Source: Lepidonotus clava (lineage: Eukaryota; Annelida; Polychaeta; Phyllodocida; Polynoidae). From it: DNA of 64,000 bases. Below are positions 51,686 to 63,700 of this stretch, one piece after another (within the stretch, counting starts at the first letter, position 1; each line of letters starts with the position of its first letter). Made by a program: the position numbers and the translations under genes. The notes under the pieces were generated by a model. That model worked only from the letters and a program-made list of their open reading frames with translations, was not told the origin of the DNA and made no database searches. The stretch is taken from NCBI GenBank assembly GCA_936440205.1, contig OW387136.1, positions 56,081,190-56,145,189 on the forward strand. The letters run 5' to 3'.

Positions 51686-52982
51686 AGTGAATATATTGAG
51701 GTATAGGTGAATCACCAAGAAAATAAAATTAAATTTGGGAATTCCCTTGGCTTTTCAGTACTCACAGTGTGACGTCATAATGAAGGGAATTCCACTTAGA
51801 AATAATTTGGGAAGCCCAGATTTATGAATAATTACAGATTACTAAATGTTTTTATCAATAAAAGCCTCTTTTTGGCCGAATATATGTATTTGGTTTTAAA
51901 GTACATATTCTTTACTTTTTACATTTCAAGATCGGGGATTCCCTTTGATGAATGAAAGGGATTCCCCAATGATTCACCGTGTGATGTCACAAATTAGGAG
52001 GAGATTTCCCTTAAAAATGAAATAAATTGCAAGATTTTCAATGTCCCTTAATTGTGTTCAAAATTTCCTTTTGAATTTTCTCAGGTATTTAATGCGATAT
52101 GATGAACCTGCTGCATTGATTTCATTGATAAATAGCTATTCTATACTTATGTGAAAGGTTTCCTTAAACAGAGGGTGACAGGTAAGGTCTGACAGCCCCG
52201 TGTCAGACTTGGTCATTAGTGTCTGCCATTAGCTGACTCTGCTTTCACTAAATTCAAACTTAATGAATAAGTTGACACTTTTATAAACTTGAACTTTAAA
52301 TGTGAGCTACCCATCGATAATGGGAGTTTCACATGAAGTTTGGCTCAACCGCTGTTGAAGGGTAATATTCGGCCTTTTGTCTCCGCACACGTAAGGCGCG
52401 CAGCCTGTCTGTGCACAATTTACAGAGAGGTGCCAAGTGCTGTTGGGTTCTGTTGGGTTCTGTTGGGTGCTATTGGGTTCTTTCAGGTTATTTACAGCCT
52501 CTGTATCATCCATAAGGACGTCATTATTTGCTACGTTGTAACTCCAGCCCCACCGTACCAATTTTGTGACGTGACCAATCACGTCGCAGGATTACATTCT
52601 AATGTCACAAAACACATCGCCAGCCACCAAATGGTTAGGCTTAGGGGTGGGGCCCCTAACGTTAGAAATGCAGGGCCAAATAAACAGGGTTCAGTTTAGA
52701 TGTCATTTGTCCAGGTATGCCAGGCCCACAAAACCAACACAGGTCAGTCAGGGAACAGGTAGCAGCCTCTGTCAAGAAAACATCTCTGGTTTCTGCATGT
52801 AATAATGAGAGTAATGATTAGCAACATTTAAGAACTAGGTAAAAACACTTGTAGTGGTAGTAGAGAATGGCGATGGGAGGTGACAGCATGACAGAATTAG
52901 TTAGGTCCAGTGTCTCAAGTTCTGTTATTTATTGTCTAAACCCTATTCTGCCTGGGTCTAGTACACTACTGTGGCTCAGGAT
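51686..52982. other. non-coding; short 10-bp repeat
   Basis: A run of CTGTTGGGTT-type words (52438-52483, four to five units). No gene is supported elsewhere. Confidence 0.45.
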
Positions 52983-53110
52983 GAAGGGTTCCGATGTCTC
53001 ATGTCAAATTTAAAAAGTGGAATGTCACGGGTTTTTGTCAGTTATTTTTCTCATTGTCACATGTCAAAATAAGAAATGTTGTCATTGAGGGTTTAAAGCT
53101 GTCAGTCATG
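52983..53110 (+). repeat. dispersed repeat R1, copy 6 (short)
   Basis: GATGTCTCATGTCAAATTT ... GAATGTCACGGG ... TTGTCACATGTC. Diverged R1 in plus orientation. Confidence 0.6.
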
Positions 53111-53425
53111 TCATTAAAGGGAACAAAGCAATCATTGAAATATATTCTATGGCCATTACCTAGGTGTGTGTTAAAATATTGACTGTGATAACATTTAAAC
53201 TACTTCAAAATACATTAAAACTCATCCATGGTCAACTTTGGTGACCCACCAAAATTAGTTTGTTTACAAACATTGCTGTCTACAGGTATACATGACATGA
53301 GCATTACGGGGACAACATTCAGAAACCTTTGACAGGCTCTTAGTTATCCAAATTGGAAAAGATGTTTAATAACTAACCACACCAGCTGATTCAGAAACTG
53401 ATTGTTTGAATGGGATACAGACAAC
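53111..53425. other. non-coding, nothing recognised
   Basis: Unique AT-rich sequence. Confidence 0.45.
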
Positions 53426-54018
53426 CTCACAGCCTAGAGCCAGTGGTCTGTCAGCCTAGGGCTGGGGCCTGTCAGCCTAGGACTGGGGCCTGTCAGCCTA
53501 GGACTGAGGGCCTCTTGGCCTATGACTGGGGCCTGTCAGCCTAGGACTGGGGCCTGTCAGCCTAGGGCCAGTGGTCTGTCAGCCTAGGCCTAGTGGCCTG
53601 TCAGCCTAGGGCTGGGGCCTGTCAGCCTAGGTATGGGGGCCTGTCAGCCTAGGACTGGGGCCTGTCAGCCTATGACTGGGCCCTCTCAGCCTAGGGCTGG
53701 GCCCTCTCAGCCTAGGGCTGGTGGGCTGTGAGCCTAGGGCTGGTGGTCTGTCAGCCTAGAGCTGGGGTCTGTCAGCCTAGGACTGGGGCCTGTCAGCCTA
53801 GGGCTGGTGGTCTGTCAGCCTAGGACTGGACCCTCTCAGCCTAGGGCTTGGGGCATGTCAGCCTAGGGCTGGTGGTCTCTCAGCCTAGGGCTGGGGCCTG
53901 TCAGCCTAGGGCTGGTGGTCTCTCAGCCTAGGGCTGGGGGCATGTCGGCCTAGGGCTTGGGGCATGTCAGCCTAGGGCTGGTGGTCTCTCAGCCTAGGGC
54001 TGGGGGCCTGTCAATCTT
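53426..54018 (+). repeat. 21-22-bp minisatellite
   Basis: About 27 units of TCAGCCTAGGGCTGGGGCCTG with variants (GACTGGGG, GCTGGTGGTCTG). Each contains the near-palindrome AGCCTAGGGCT. Confidence 0.9.
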
Positions 54019-54076
54019 GATCAGCTCATCTGCCAGTCAGTAGCAGATCTTTAAAAGTTGGTTTGTTTCTTTTATG

Positions 54077-54981
54077 ATTCTCCTGCTGGAAAAAAGTGGC
54101 AGGGAAAACTGTGAAAACTGTGAAAACAGGGTACACGTCACACACACTTATTTCCCTATGTGACTGCTGTTTGCCTGTACTCTAATTTGATAGTGACAAT
54201 GATAACGGGTAATTGACTTTTTGACTATTAGCTGTATAAAGGCGTAAGAGCAGTTGTTATACAAAAACTGTGTTTTAATAGGAATCATGATAACAATATA
54301 TCTTTTAGATTTATCAGTTATTAAATGGCCGATATAACATACTTAATCTTTGGTGTGACAAGATATAGCAGGGCACACACTCTCTTTGAATTGTAGCATT
54401 AAGTTTCTATTCATCCGACACTTTATAATAGAATAAAGTAATAAAATACCTCAGCATGGCATTATACAACCTTCCTGAAAAATCTGAGCACATTTTATCC
54501 CTCTCATCTCTTCAAAGTATGGATCTATGCATGACATGAATTCACAGTCTGAAATAAGTAGCGCACAGTGAAATATATATAGCTTATGGTAAGAATGATA
54601 TGAAGTGAAATGAAGTAAAACAGTTGGATGAAGGGTGTGGTTGTCAGCGTAATCTTGCCGGTCTGTGATATGCACCACATACATTGATGTTGTGTTCTCC
54701 GTTTACAACTATCGCTGAGACATATGGCCACTTTGAACGGCCATAACTCAGGGCTGCAGCTGCAGCGGGCCTCACCCGTCATCGTACATCACAGGGGGAG
54801 GGGGTGTAGCAACTGCTCTAACACCTTTATACGGCTAATAGTCAAAGAGTCATCTCGCCTATCGTCATTGTCACCTTCAAATTAGAGTACAGGCAGACAG
54901 CAGACACACAGTGAAACGAGCGTGCTCATTGTGCTCGCTGTTTTCACCGTTTTCCCTGCCACTTTCTTCCAGTAGGAGAAT
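54077..54981. repeat. long inverted repeat, ~180-bp arms
   Basis: The left arm 54077-54257 and the right arm 54808-54981 are inverse copies at roughly 80-85% by eye. Shared blocks include ATTCTCCTGCTGG, AGTGGCAGGGAAAAC, CTGCCTGTACTCTAATTTGA, GACTATTAGC and GTATAAAGG. They flank a 550-bp centre with no gene. It is either a TIR transposon with long arms or an old inverted duplication. Confidence 0.7.
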
Positions 54982-55596
54982 TGTCAAAGCAAACTTTTTT
55001 CTTCTGCTTGGCTTTGTGCAGAGTGTTCTGCTAAAGGGGATGATCCACAATGCGATTTTGGGCCTATTTTGAACCAATTTTTAAAATTGGTTCGTTGAAT
55101 AATCATTTTTCTGATTAGATATACTATTTTTTCAAAGTTTTGAATGATCCATATCGGAAAAATGGTATTTTCGTAGGGAAATATCATCCCAAATGTATGA
55201 AAAAGCATGAGAAGAAAATCAGTTGGCGTTTCGTCACATTGTTGACCACGGCCTTTCATTCTGCTCAGTGGATTAGGCATTAGTCGCAATGTATAATAGT
55301 GTCATATTATGTAGGCTCATCAGAGAAATCCTCCTGTGAGCTAACAAACTTGCGATCTTTAACTTGGTTTTCAGTTCACAATTATTTTTTCTTTCACATA
55401 CAAAAATGAGATTTTCTTTCTGAAGGTACAAAGCATTGTTATAGTGCAGAGAAATAGCAAGATTCCCATCAAACTCACTTCATGAAAATATACCTAGTTC
55501 AAGTTGTATTATGGAACAAAACAAGTATCATCCAAACAGTGCAGGTTAAAACAGAAAATACTCTGATATGCTCGAATTAAAATGAGGCTATAGATT
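54982..55596. other. non-coding, nothing recognised
   Basis: No exon or repeat identified. Confidence 0.45.
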
Positions 55597-55795
55597 GGGG
55601 GTACAGATGCAGCATGTTGAATTAAAAAAATGTCACTGTCGCATGTCTCTGTAGCTTATTTTTCCTAATGTAGCATGTTGAATTTAAGAAATGCCTTTGA
55701 CGTATGTCACCATGTCATGTCGTTAAAGGCTGATGTCATGTGTCAAATTTAAGAAATTCCTGTATTGCCATGTCGAGTTTAGTGGCCCACTCCCA
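55597..55795 (+). repeat. dispersed repeat R1, copy 7
   Basis: GGGGGTACAGATGCAGCATG start, three AATTTAAGAAAT words, and a TTTAGTGGCCCACTCCCA end. Confidence 0.7.
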
Positions 55796-56203
55796 TTAAA
55801 ATTATTCACATTATGGTAGAATATTAGGTACAAACCAGGCAATGAACAGACATTAAGATATTAGGAAGTATCATAAGAACAAAATGATGTTAAGCTTCTA
55901 AGAAAACACAAGCTATGAACACTATTTAAACATGCATGATGGAATGATACCCAAAAATACTTTATGAAATAGAATACAATTCCAGAGAGAAAATTCTACA
56001 TAGGTAAATAAGATTTCTCTTTCTTTTCTTTACTAATTTCAATTTTGCTAGTTGTAGTACTAAAAGGTTAACTTTGTACTTCACTTTAAAGTAAGTTTTT
56101 ACAAAGTCGAATCGACACAATTCCTTTGTTTGTCATTTTCTTCTTCAGTTCTTTGTAAATCATCATTTAAGTGGATGGTTTTATAATATAAAGCTGATTA
56201 TGT
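55796..56203. other. non-coding, nothing recognised
   Basis: AT-rich spacer before the 12-bp array. Confidence 0.45.
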
Positions 56204-58985
56204 GAAATTTCTGGCAGGGTTGTGGCAGGGTTGTGGCAGGGTTGTGGCACAGTTGTGGCAGGTTGTGGTAGGTTGTGGCAGGGTTGTGGCAGAGTTGTAG
56301 CACAGTTGTGGCAGGTTGTGGCAGGTTGTGGCAGGGTTGTGGCACAGTTTTGGCAGGTTGTTATATGGTTGTGACAGGGTTTTGGCAACTTGTAGCAAGT
56401 TGTAACAGGTTGTGGCACAGTTGTGACACAGTTGTGGCACTGTTGTGGCACTGTTGTGGCACTGTTGTGGCACTGTTGTGGCACTGTTGTGGCACTGTTG
56501 TGACATGGTTGTGGCAGGGTGGTGGCACAGTTGTGGCAGGTTGTGGCAGGTTGTGGCAAGGTTGTGGCAGGGTTGTGACAAGGTTGTGGCAGGTTGTGGC
56601 AGGTTGTGGCAGGGTTGTGGCAGGTTGTGGCAGGGTTGTGGCAAGGTTGTGGCAGGGTTGTGGCAGGGTTGTGGCAGGGTTGTGGCAGGGTTGTGGCAGG
56701 GTTGTGGCAGGGTTGTGGCAGGGTTGTGGCATAGTTGTGGCAGGGTTGTGGCATAGTTGTGGCATAGTTGTGGCAGGGTTGTGGCATAGTTGTGGCAGGG
56801 TTGTGGCAGGGTTGTGGCATAGTTGTGGCAGGGTTGTGGCATAGTTGTGGCATAGTTGTGGCAGGGTTGTGGAAGGGTTGTGGCATGGTTGTGGCAGGGT
56901 TGTGGCAGGGTTGTGGCAGGGTTGTGGCAGGGTTGTGGCACAGTTGTGGGAGGTTGTTACATGGTTGTGGCAGGGTTTTGGCAACTTGTAGCAAGTTGTA
57001 ACAGGTTGTGGCACAGTTGTGACCCCACAGTTGTGGCACTGTTGAGGCACTGTTGTGGCACGGTTGTGGCAGGGTGATGGCAGGGTGGTGGCAGGGTTGT
57101 GGTAGGGTTTTGTCAGGGTCTGGCAGGGTTGTGGCAAGTTGTGGCAGGTTTTTACATGGTTGTGGCAGGATTGTGGCAGTGCTGTGGCAGGTTGTGGCAT
57201 AGTTGTGGCAGGTTGTGGCATAGTTGTGGTAGGGTTGTGGCAGGTTGTGGCAGGGTGGTGGCAGGGTTGTGGCAGGGTTGTGGCAGAGTTGTGGCAGGTT
57301 TATACATGGTTGTGGCAGGGTTGTGGCAGGGTTGTGGCAGGGTTGTGGCAGAGTTGTGGCAGGTTTATACATGGTTGTGGTGGGGTTGTGGCAGGGTTGT
57401 GGCAGGGTTGTGGCAGGGTTGTGGCAGGCTGATGACAGGGTTGTGGCATGGTTGTGGTAGGGTTGTGGCAGGGTTGTGGCAGGGTTGTGGCAGGGTTGTG
57501 GCAGGCTGATGACAGGGTTGTGGCATGGTTGTGGCAGGGTTGTGGCAGGGTTGTGGCAGGTTGTGGCAGGGTTGTGGCAGGGTTGTGGCAGGGTTGTGGC
57601 AGGGTTGTGGCAGGGTTGTGGCAGGGTTGTGGCAGGGTTGTGGCATAGTTGTGGCAGAGTTGTGATAGGTTGTGGCAGGGTTGTGGCAGGGTGGTGGCAG
57701 GTTTGTGGCAGGTTGTGGCAGGTTGTGGCAGGTTGTGGCAGGTTGTGGCAGGGTTGTGGCAGGGTTGTGGTAGGTTTTTACATGGTTGTGGCAGGGTTGT
57801 GGCAGGCTGATGACAGGGTTGTGGCAGGTTGTGGCAGAGTTATGGCAGGGTTGTGGCAGAGTTATGGCAGGGTTGTGACAGGTGGTGGCAGGGTTGTGGC
57901 AGGTTGTGGTAGGGTTGTGGCAGGTTGTGGCAGGTTGTTGCAGGGTTGTTGCAGGGTTGTTGCAGGGTTGTGGCAGAGTTGTGGCAAAGTTGTGGCAGGG
58001 TTGTGGCAGGTTGTGGCATAGTTGTGGCAGGGTTGTGGCAGGTTGTGGCAGAGTTGTGGCAGGGTTGTGGCAGGTTGTGGCAGGGTAGTGGCAGGGTTGT
58101 GGCAGGGTTGTGACAGAGTTGTGGCAGGTTTTTACATGGTTGTGGCAGGGTTGTGGCAAGTTGTGGCAGGGTTGTGGCAGGGTTGTGGCAGGGTTGTGGC
58201 AGGGTTGTGGCAGGGTTGTGGCAGGGTTGTGGCAGGGTTGTGGCAGGTTGTGGCAGGTTGTGGCAGGGTTGTGGCAGGGTTGTGGCAGGTTGTGGCATAG
58301 TTGTGGCAGAGTTTTGGCAGGGTTGTGATAGGTTGTGGCAGGGTTGTGGCAGGGTTGTGGCAGGGTGGTGGCAGGGTGGTGGCAGGTTTGTGGCAGGTTG
58401 TGGCAGGTTGTGGCAGGTTGTGGCAGGTTGTGGCAGGTTGTGGCAGGTTGTGGCAGGTTGTGGCAGGTTGTGGCAGGTTGTGGCAGGGTTGTGGTAGGTT
58501 TTTACATGGTTGTGGCAGGGTTGTGGCAGGGTTGTGGCAGGGTGGTGGCAGGTTTGTGGCAGGTTGTGGCAGGTTGTGGCAGGGTTGTGGCAGGGTTGTG
58601 GCAGGGTTGTGGCAGGGTTGTGGCAGGTTGTGGCAGGCTGATGAAAGGGTTGTGGCAGGGTTGTGGCAGAGTTATGGCAGGGTTGTGGCAGAGTTATGGC
58701 AGGGTTGTGGCAGATTGTGGCAAGGTTGTGGCAGGTTGTGGTAGGGTTGTGGCTGGTTGTGGCAGGTTGTTGCAGGGTTGTGGCAGGGTTGTGGCAGGGT
58801 TGTGGCAGGGTTGTGGCAGGGTTGTGGTAGGGTTGTGGCAGGGTTGTGGCAGGTTGTGGCAGGGTTATGGCAGGTTGTGGCATAGTTGTGGCAGAGTTGT
58901 GGCAGATTGTGGCAGGATTGTGGCAGAGTTGTGCATTGTGATGGCAGGGTTGAAGCACAGTTGCAGCATGGTAGGAAATATTCTA
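56204..58985 (+). repeat. 2.8-kb minisatellite, 11-12-bp unit
   Basis: Some 230 units of GTTGTGGCAGGG, GTTGTGGCAG and GTTGTGGCATA. Occasional interruptions (GTTTTTACATG, CTGATGACAG) recur at regular-looking distances and mark higher-order duplications of several hundred bases. Stop-free frames occur on both strands (ATTLPQPCHN on the minus strand). They are periodicity artefacts. Confidence 0.95.
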
Positions 58986-59869
58986 GATGTTTCCTTTTGT
59001 TGAATAAGCTGCAGTGTACCTCAATCTTAAAACAAACCGTGGAATACAGGATTAAGTAAGATTTGGTTATCTCACTATTCTATACTGTTTTGGCTGAAGA
59101 CTCTTCAAGGTTAAGGCAAAAACGTTTCATGAAATTTCCATTTATCGTTTTTGTTGGGAACAAAATATAATCATTGCAATGTAATCATTTCATTACCTAA
59201 ATTAAATATTTCTGCAAATAGAATGTTGAAAGTCAATGTCTGGAAAGTGCCTGACTAATCTCTCACAGACTATGACTGTATGTTGAGTCAAATAAAACAG
59301 TACATCACTACTGAACAGACAATCTGCATCTATGAAAGCATGACTTTCATCATGGCAATGTCTTTGATAACAACATTTATGTTAGACCTTTGGCTGCATT
59401 TCAAAAACTGCAGAACAGGGCATTCCAAGTTTGCTTCATGGTTGACACAAGATATAATGTAAATTTACAGAGTAGTTGACTTTTCTAATACCCCCCCATT
59501 CGGTTCAACTTCGTACATATAAAGGTCAGGAATCCCCATCATGTAAGATGTCTACCCCACTTCAAGAACTTTGATGGACTGGTTTACGAGGAAAGCTTTT
59601 CAGATAATGAGAATTTTCCAAAGCAGCATTCCGTACCACAGGAGTAGGAAGAGAGACACCAACCAACTTTTCTCAAAACGAATCGGAAAGCAAAGGCAAT
59701 ATGAAATTAACTCATAAATTACATAAATGACTATTGCATGTCTAATGATATAAAGTCTTGCTTCTTGTGTGAGTGTGTGCTGGGACAAGGGCCCAATGAC
59801 TGAGCTTGTTCTGCAACCATACATCTTAAATCAGTCTGTTCCTTACTAAGATGGCATGTAACAATTGGA
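58986..59869. other. non-coding, nothing recognised
   Basis: Ordinary AT-rich DNA. Confidence 0.45.
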
Positions 59870-60140
59870 TTATTGACGTCACCAAATCAGAATGTTATTA
59901 TAACAATATTTTTTCTGTGAGGTTCGGATGAAACCAAAACAGAACATTATAAGAACATTCTGTTTGAGTGGAAGAACGTAACCAGAATGTTGTAATGCTG
60001 TCACAGTACAACATCATGGCAGTACGTTGCAGTGACATAATTGGGAGTCATCAAAAGGACATAACAAGAGCGAAATACAGAACCAACCAGAATATTGCTG
60101 CAACATTATAATAACGTTGCATCCTTGGCTGGGAGGCCCA
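59870..60140 (+). repeat. dispersed repeat R2, diverged copy
   Basis: AGAATGTTATTATAACAATA, ACAGTACAACATCATGGCAG, GGGAGTCATCAAAAGGACAT and ATAATAACGTTGCATCCTTG follow the order of the intact R2 copy. Confidence 0.55.
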
Positions 60141-60889
60141 GTGGGGGGAGGGGGTATGAGTGTGTCCAGATCCTGGGACAATGCCTGAGGACACAGCTGC
60201 TAAGAATCTACTGCTCTACTGTAGTGCACATAGAGTAAAAGGATTTGCAACAAAGAAAATACTTACCTAACAATGGAAAGGTAGTTGAAGAACAAAAACA
60301 TGTAAAGTATATAGAATACGTTCATTGAATTATTTAGTTTCATATATACATTTGGCTGCGGGGCTTTTACACTTCAGATGTGTTGTGCAGACATCACGGA
60401 GTTGATACGGTATTATGTGTGCAATCAGCGCAAACGACTGACTGACATATAGTAAATATCACTTTGTGAGTCTTAACACTTACATTATTAACCATGCCTA
60501 CAAGCCTTTCGAAAGAAGATTTCTTGTGAAATCATCGTAATGTAATGGATGCATTTACATATGAGAAGCCTATAACAACACAATTGACATAGGGTAGGAG
60601 ATTTGAATTCGAGACAAAGAAAAGATCACTTAATACTATCAATATAATCACCTAAGCGTAGTTCCGTTGAAGTCATCTAACTTAAAGATTTTAAGATCAA
60701 AGTGCAAAGTAATGTCGTCATTCAGTTATCATCTTATCTTATGTGCAGGATAATATAAGAAACATTAAATATGATTTCTTAGAGATAGACCAAACGATCC
60801 TACATATAAACATATATATGTCTTCAAATTGTTTTGAGTGAGTGTTGTCAACTTGTATTCAGTGACTGTCGTTAACTCGCATTCAATTA
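60141..60889. other. non-coding, nothing recognised
   Basis: Ordinary AT-rich DNA. Confidence 0.45.
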
Positions 60890-61051
60890 AGGCCCATACC
60901 CACTAGGCGATTTTGTCCAGAGTCGGCCGATTATCCAGATCAAACATGCAGATTTAAATATATCATACTAACAGGTGATCCTAAGAGTCAGCCGATTCTC
61001 CTAGTTTCCCATCGCCCGGCGTCGGTAAAATTACCAAGTGGGTATGGGGCT
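60890..61051. mobile_element. PIF/Harbinger-like MITE, copy 2
   Basis: Ends AGGCCCATACCCACTAGG and the inverse CCAAGTGGGTATGGGGCT, with TTA duplicated on both sides (60887-60889, 61052-61054). A 3-bp TTA duplication with such ends is typical of PIF/Harbinger. The interior (AGATCAAACATGCAGATTTA) matches copy 1. Confidence 0.78.
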
Positions 61052-61054
61052 TTA

Positions 61055-62342
61055 GTGTTGTCAGGCCAAGGATGACATCCGGGTTAATTTTGGTGGCAAG
61101 AAAAGGGCAAATATGAATTCTGAGAGGTTGTATTTATGACAAAAAAGTTTTATTTTTAGGTAGTATTGTCATTGGTTAGAAAATTAGGGAAAAGTTTATT
61201 TAAATTTTGTTTTACTTAAACACATGTAATAGGAATTGAAATTTTACAATAGCTTCTAATGTCAAAAATATGTTTTAGAAGCAATACTTATCATATAATG
61301 ATTTAAAAAAAATGAGCTCAAAAAGGAAAAATAAAAGTGAGAAAAGGAGCTCTTCTCAAATGACCCAAAAAGATCTCCTGGCAGAAAAGGAGATTCGGCA
61401 ACTCTGAATGTTCTGTGAATAAGTTACAGAGTACCGAACCTTATCCTAATGGTACCTGACTTCAACAAGTTCCAATGTTGCAATACCTTGGTATCATATT
61501 AGATAATACTTTTAACTTTAACTTGGATGTGTATAATGTTAAATAACTGTGATGAAACTGCCTTAGTCTAACGTTTTGATTGATTCCAAAATACTCTTAT
61601 TTGAAACATCAATGGAATGTTGTATCCTCAAATTTTATCATGATTAGTCATTTGGTTGCCATGAAAATAATTTTGGGATTTGTAGAAAACACGTGACATC
61701 GTATTGGGAAGTCTAACCCGGGCAAATTCTTATTTCAAATGTACAGAGGATACTGTTTCTATATCAAGAGTTACATTCAAATAAGTATTTTGGAAAAACC
61801 AATTTTCTCGTTTGGATGATTATATTGAGTATTGAGTACTGAGTAATTAGATACATTGACATTTTCAGGAACATAGACATTCCTATGTTCCGGGACCTGT
61901 AACGGCATTGTCTTTCAACATAATGTTATATGAATGGTCTCATCTGAAATTTAAAAGCATCCTCTGAAATGTTCAATTTCTGCCTGGAGCATCCTTTCCC
62001 TGTGGTGGGTCACATAATTACTTATAGCAGTGGTCATATAGCAGCCTAGTCCTCCTCCTATCTTTGGTGATTTAGAGTTCTTGCCATTTCAAGCTTTTTT
62101 TCCTAGAAATGTAGACAGGGATATTTTTAGATTTGATGGTGTAATTTAAAGGTGCTTCTGGAAATGTTTGAGGTTTTCAACTAGGTTCCGTGAGCTTCTT
62201 ATTTGTTTTTCAGGTTTCTCATCATAATATTACCAGATCTAGAAAAGATACTCTTAACTGAATGTGTCCATTACAACTTAAATCTCTAGCCATATTCATA
62301 TAAGCATAACAAAAAGTTCAAATAACAACAAGAATATGAAAA
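61055..62342. other. non-coding, nothing recognised
   Basis: No exon or repeat array. Confidence 0.45.
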
Positions 62343-62345
62343 TTA

Positions 62346-62619
62346 AGCCCTATACCCACTAAGTGATTTTAACCTCGCCCAGTGACGGCACAAGAGTAAA
62401 ATTCCCTGCCCAATCACCGGGTGAGCATAATCGCCGGGCAAATTTCCACTGGTATGATGCACATTCTGGGTGACCGGCGACAGACAACAGGATCACCGGG
62501 AAAATCATCGGAAAGATATCAAAGGTGCCTGATATTCCAGTCCCCCAGCAACAATGATGACCATCCTCCCAGTTGCCCGTCACTCAGCGATGGTAAAATC
62601 GCCTAGTGGGTATGGGGCT
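62346..62619. mobile_element. PIF/Harbinger-like MITE, copy 3
   Basis: Ends AGCCCTATACCCACTAAGTG and the inverse CGCCTAGTGGGTATGGGGCT, with TTA at 62343-62345 and 62620-62622. The interior differs from copies 1 and 2, so it is a subfamily sharing only the termini. CACCGGG/CCGGTGA words occur inside. Confidence 0.78.
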
Positions 62620-62622
62620 TTA

Positions 62623-62904
62623 GTGTTTCCTCAATTATATGCCAGATGATCTATCAGTGACCCATTTCTTTTAGCCAAGTCACACCTTCTTAAATTCTTT
62701 TAACTTTTTTATTGTAAGCAAATACCATCTATGTTGTGCTCTATGTTGTTTCTAAATCTGTATGAGACCCCGTGAAGGTGATATAGAATTACGGTAACAT
62801 TAAGATATTTTGATTAATTCAGTTTATGAACTTTTAAGGTATTAAATATTTAGTCAAAAGTATCCAATCAGAGAGTGCCTCGCATCAATGATTCTCCATA
62901 TTGC
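62623..62904. other. non-coding spacer
   Basis: No feature. Confidence 0.45.
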
Positions 62905-63215
62905 GCAACCTTAGGTTTCTGTGTATCGTCTTCCAACCCTTGGTTTCTGTGTATCGTCCTCCACCCCTAGGTTTCTGTGTATTGTCCTCCAACCCTTGGT
63001 TTCTGTGTATTGTCCTCCAACCCTTGGTTTCTGTGTATCGCCCTCCAACCCTAGGTTTCTGTGTATCGTCCTCCAACCCTTGGTTTCTGTGTATCACACT
63101 CCAACCCTTGGTTTCTGTGTATCGTCCTCCAACCCTTGGTTTCTGTGTATCGTCCTCCAACCCTTGGTCTCTGTGTATCATGCTCCAACCCTTGGTTTCT
63201 GTGTTTTGTCCTCCG
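62905..63215 (+). repeat. 28-bp minisatellite
   Basis: About 11 units of 28 bases: GTTTCTGTGTATCGTCCTCC then AACCCTTG. Because 28 leaves remainder one, each strand cycles through three frames without stops, giving spurious frames of ~120 codons. Confidence 0.92.
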
Positions 63216-63244
63216 GATTTAGTCTGTTTGAGAGGCACTTCTCA

Positions 63245-63360
63245 AGCAACAATATGATAATAATGTTGCAGCAATGTTCTGTTTAGTTCTACTTTGAGTA
63301 CTTGTCACATTATTTTGATAGTGCCCAAATATGTCTTTAGAACTTAACATTGCGATTTCA
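63245..63360 (-). repeat. dispersed repeat R2, partial
   Basis: AATAATGTTGCAGCAATGTTC ... TTTTGATAGTGCCCAAA ... TTAACATTGCGATTTCAC is R2 in reverse. Confidence 0.5.
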
Positions 63361-63700
63361 CACTGTAAGGTTAAGGCTACCTTTATTCTTTGAAGATTGT
63401 ACTAAATAAGACAACAGTTTCCTAAAAGGTTTAATGACTATCACCTCTATACTGATTACAAGGAATCACCCTGCCCCACTGAAAAATGTTTTTTCCCCCA
63501 TGATTTCTCAACTCACACTTCCTGGAATAGAAAGCTAAAAGAATTTTGACAGAAATGTATTTTCTATTTTATTGGGCATTTTATCAAAATAAAGATAAGG
63601 AACTTAATGTTTTGGAGCACAATTAATGCATAAAAGACCTGACACCTCCTATCAATCCTACAGAAAAGGTTTCTTTGCTGTAGGCCCTAATAGTTTGATA
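63361..63700. other. non-coding, nothing recognised
   Basis: Ordinary AT-rich DNA. Confidence 0.45.

Noticed and set aside
56204-58985. Open frames up to ~400 codons of TTLPQPCHN-type repeats
   Set aside because: Stop-free 11-12-bp minisatellite. The same region is open on both strands. Not a structural protein gene.
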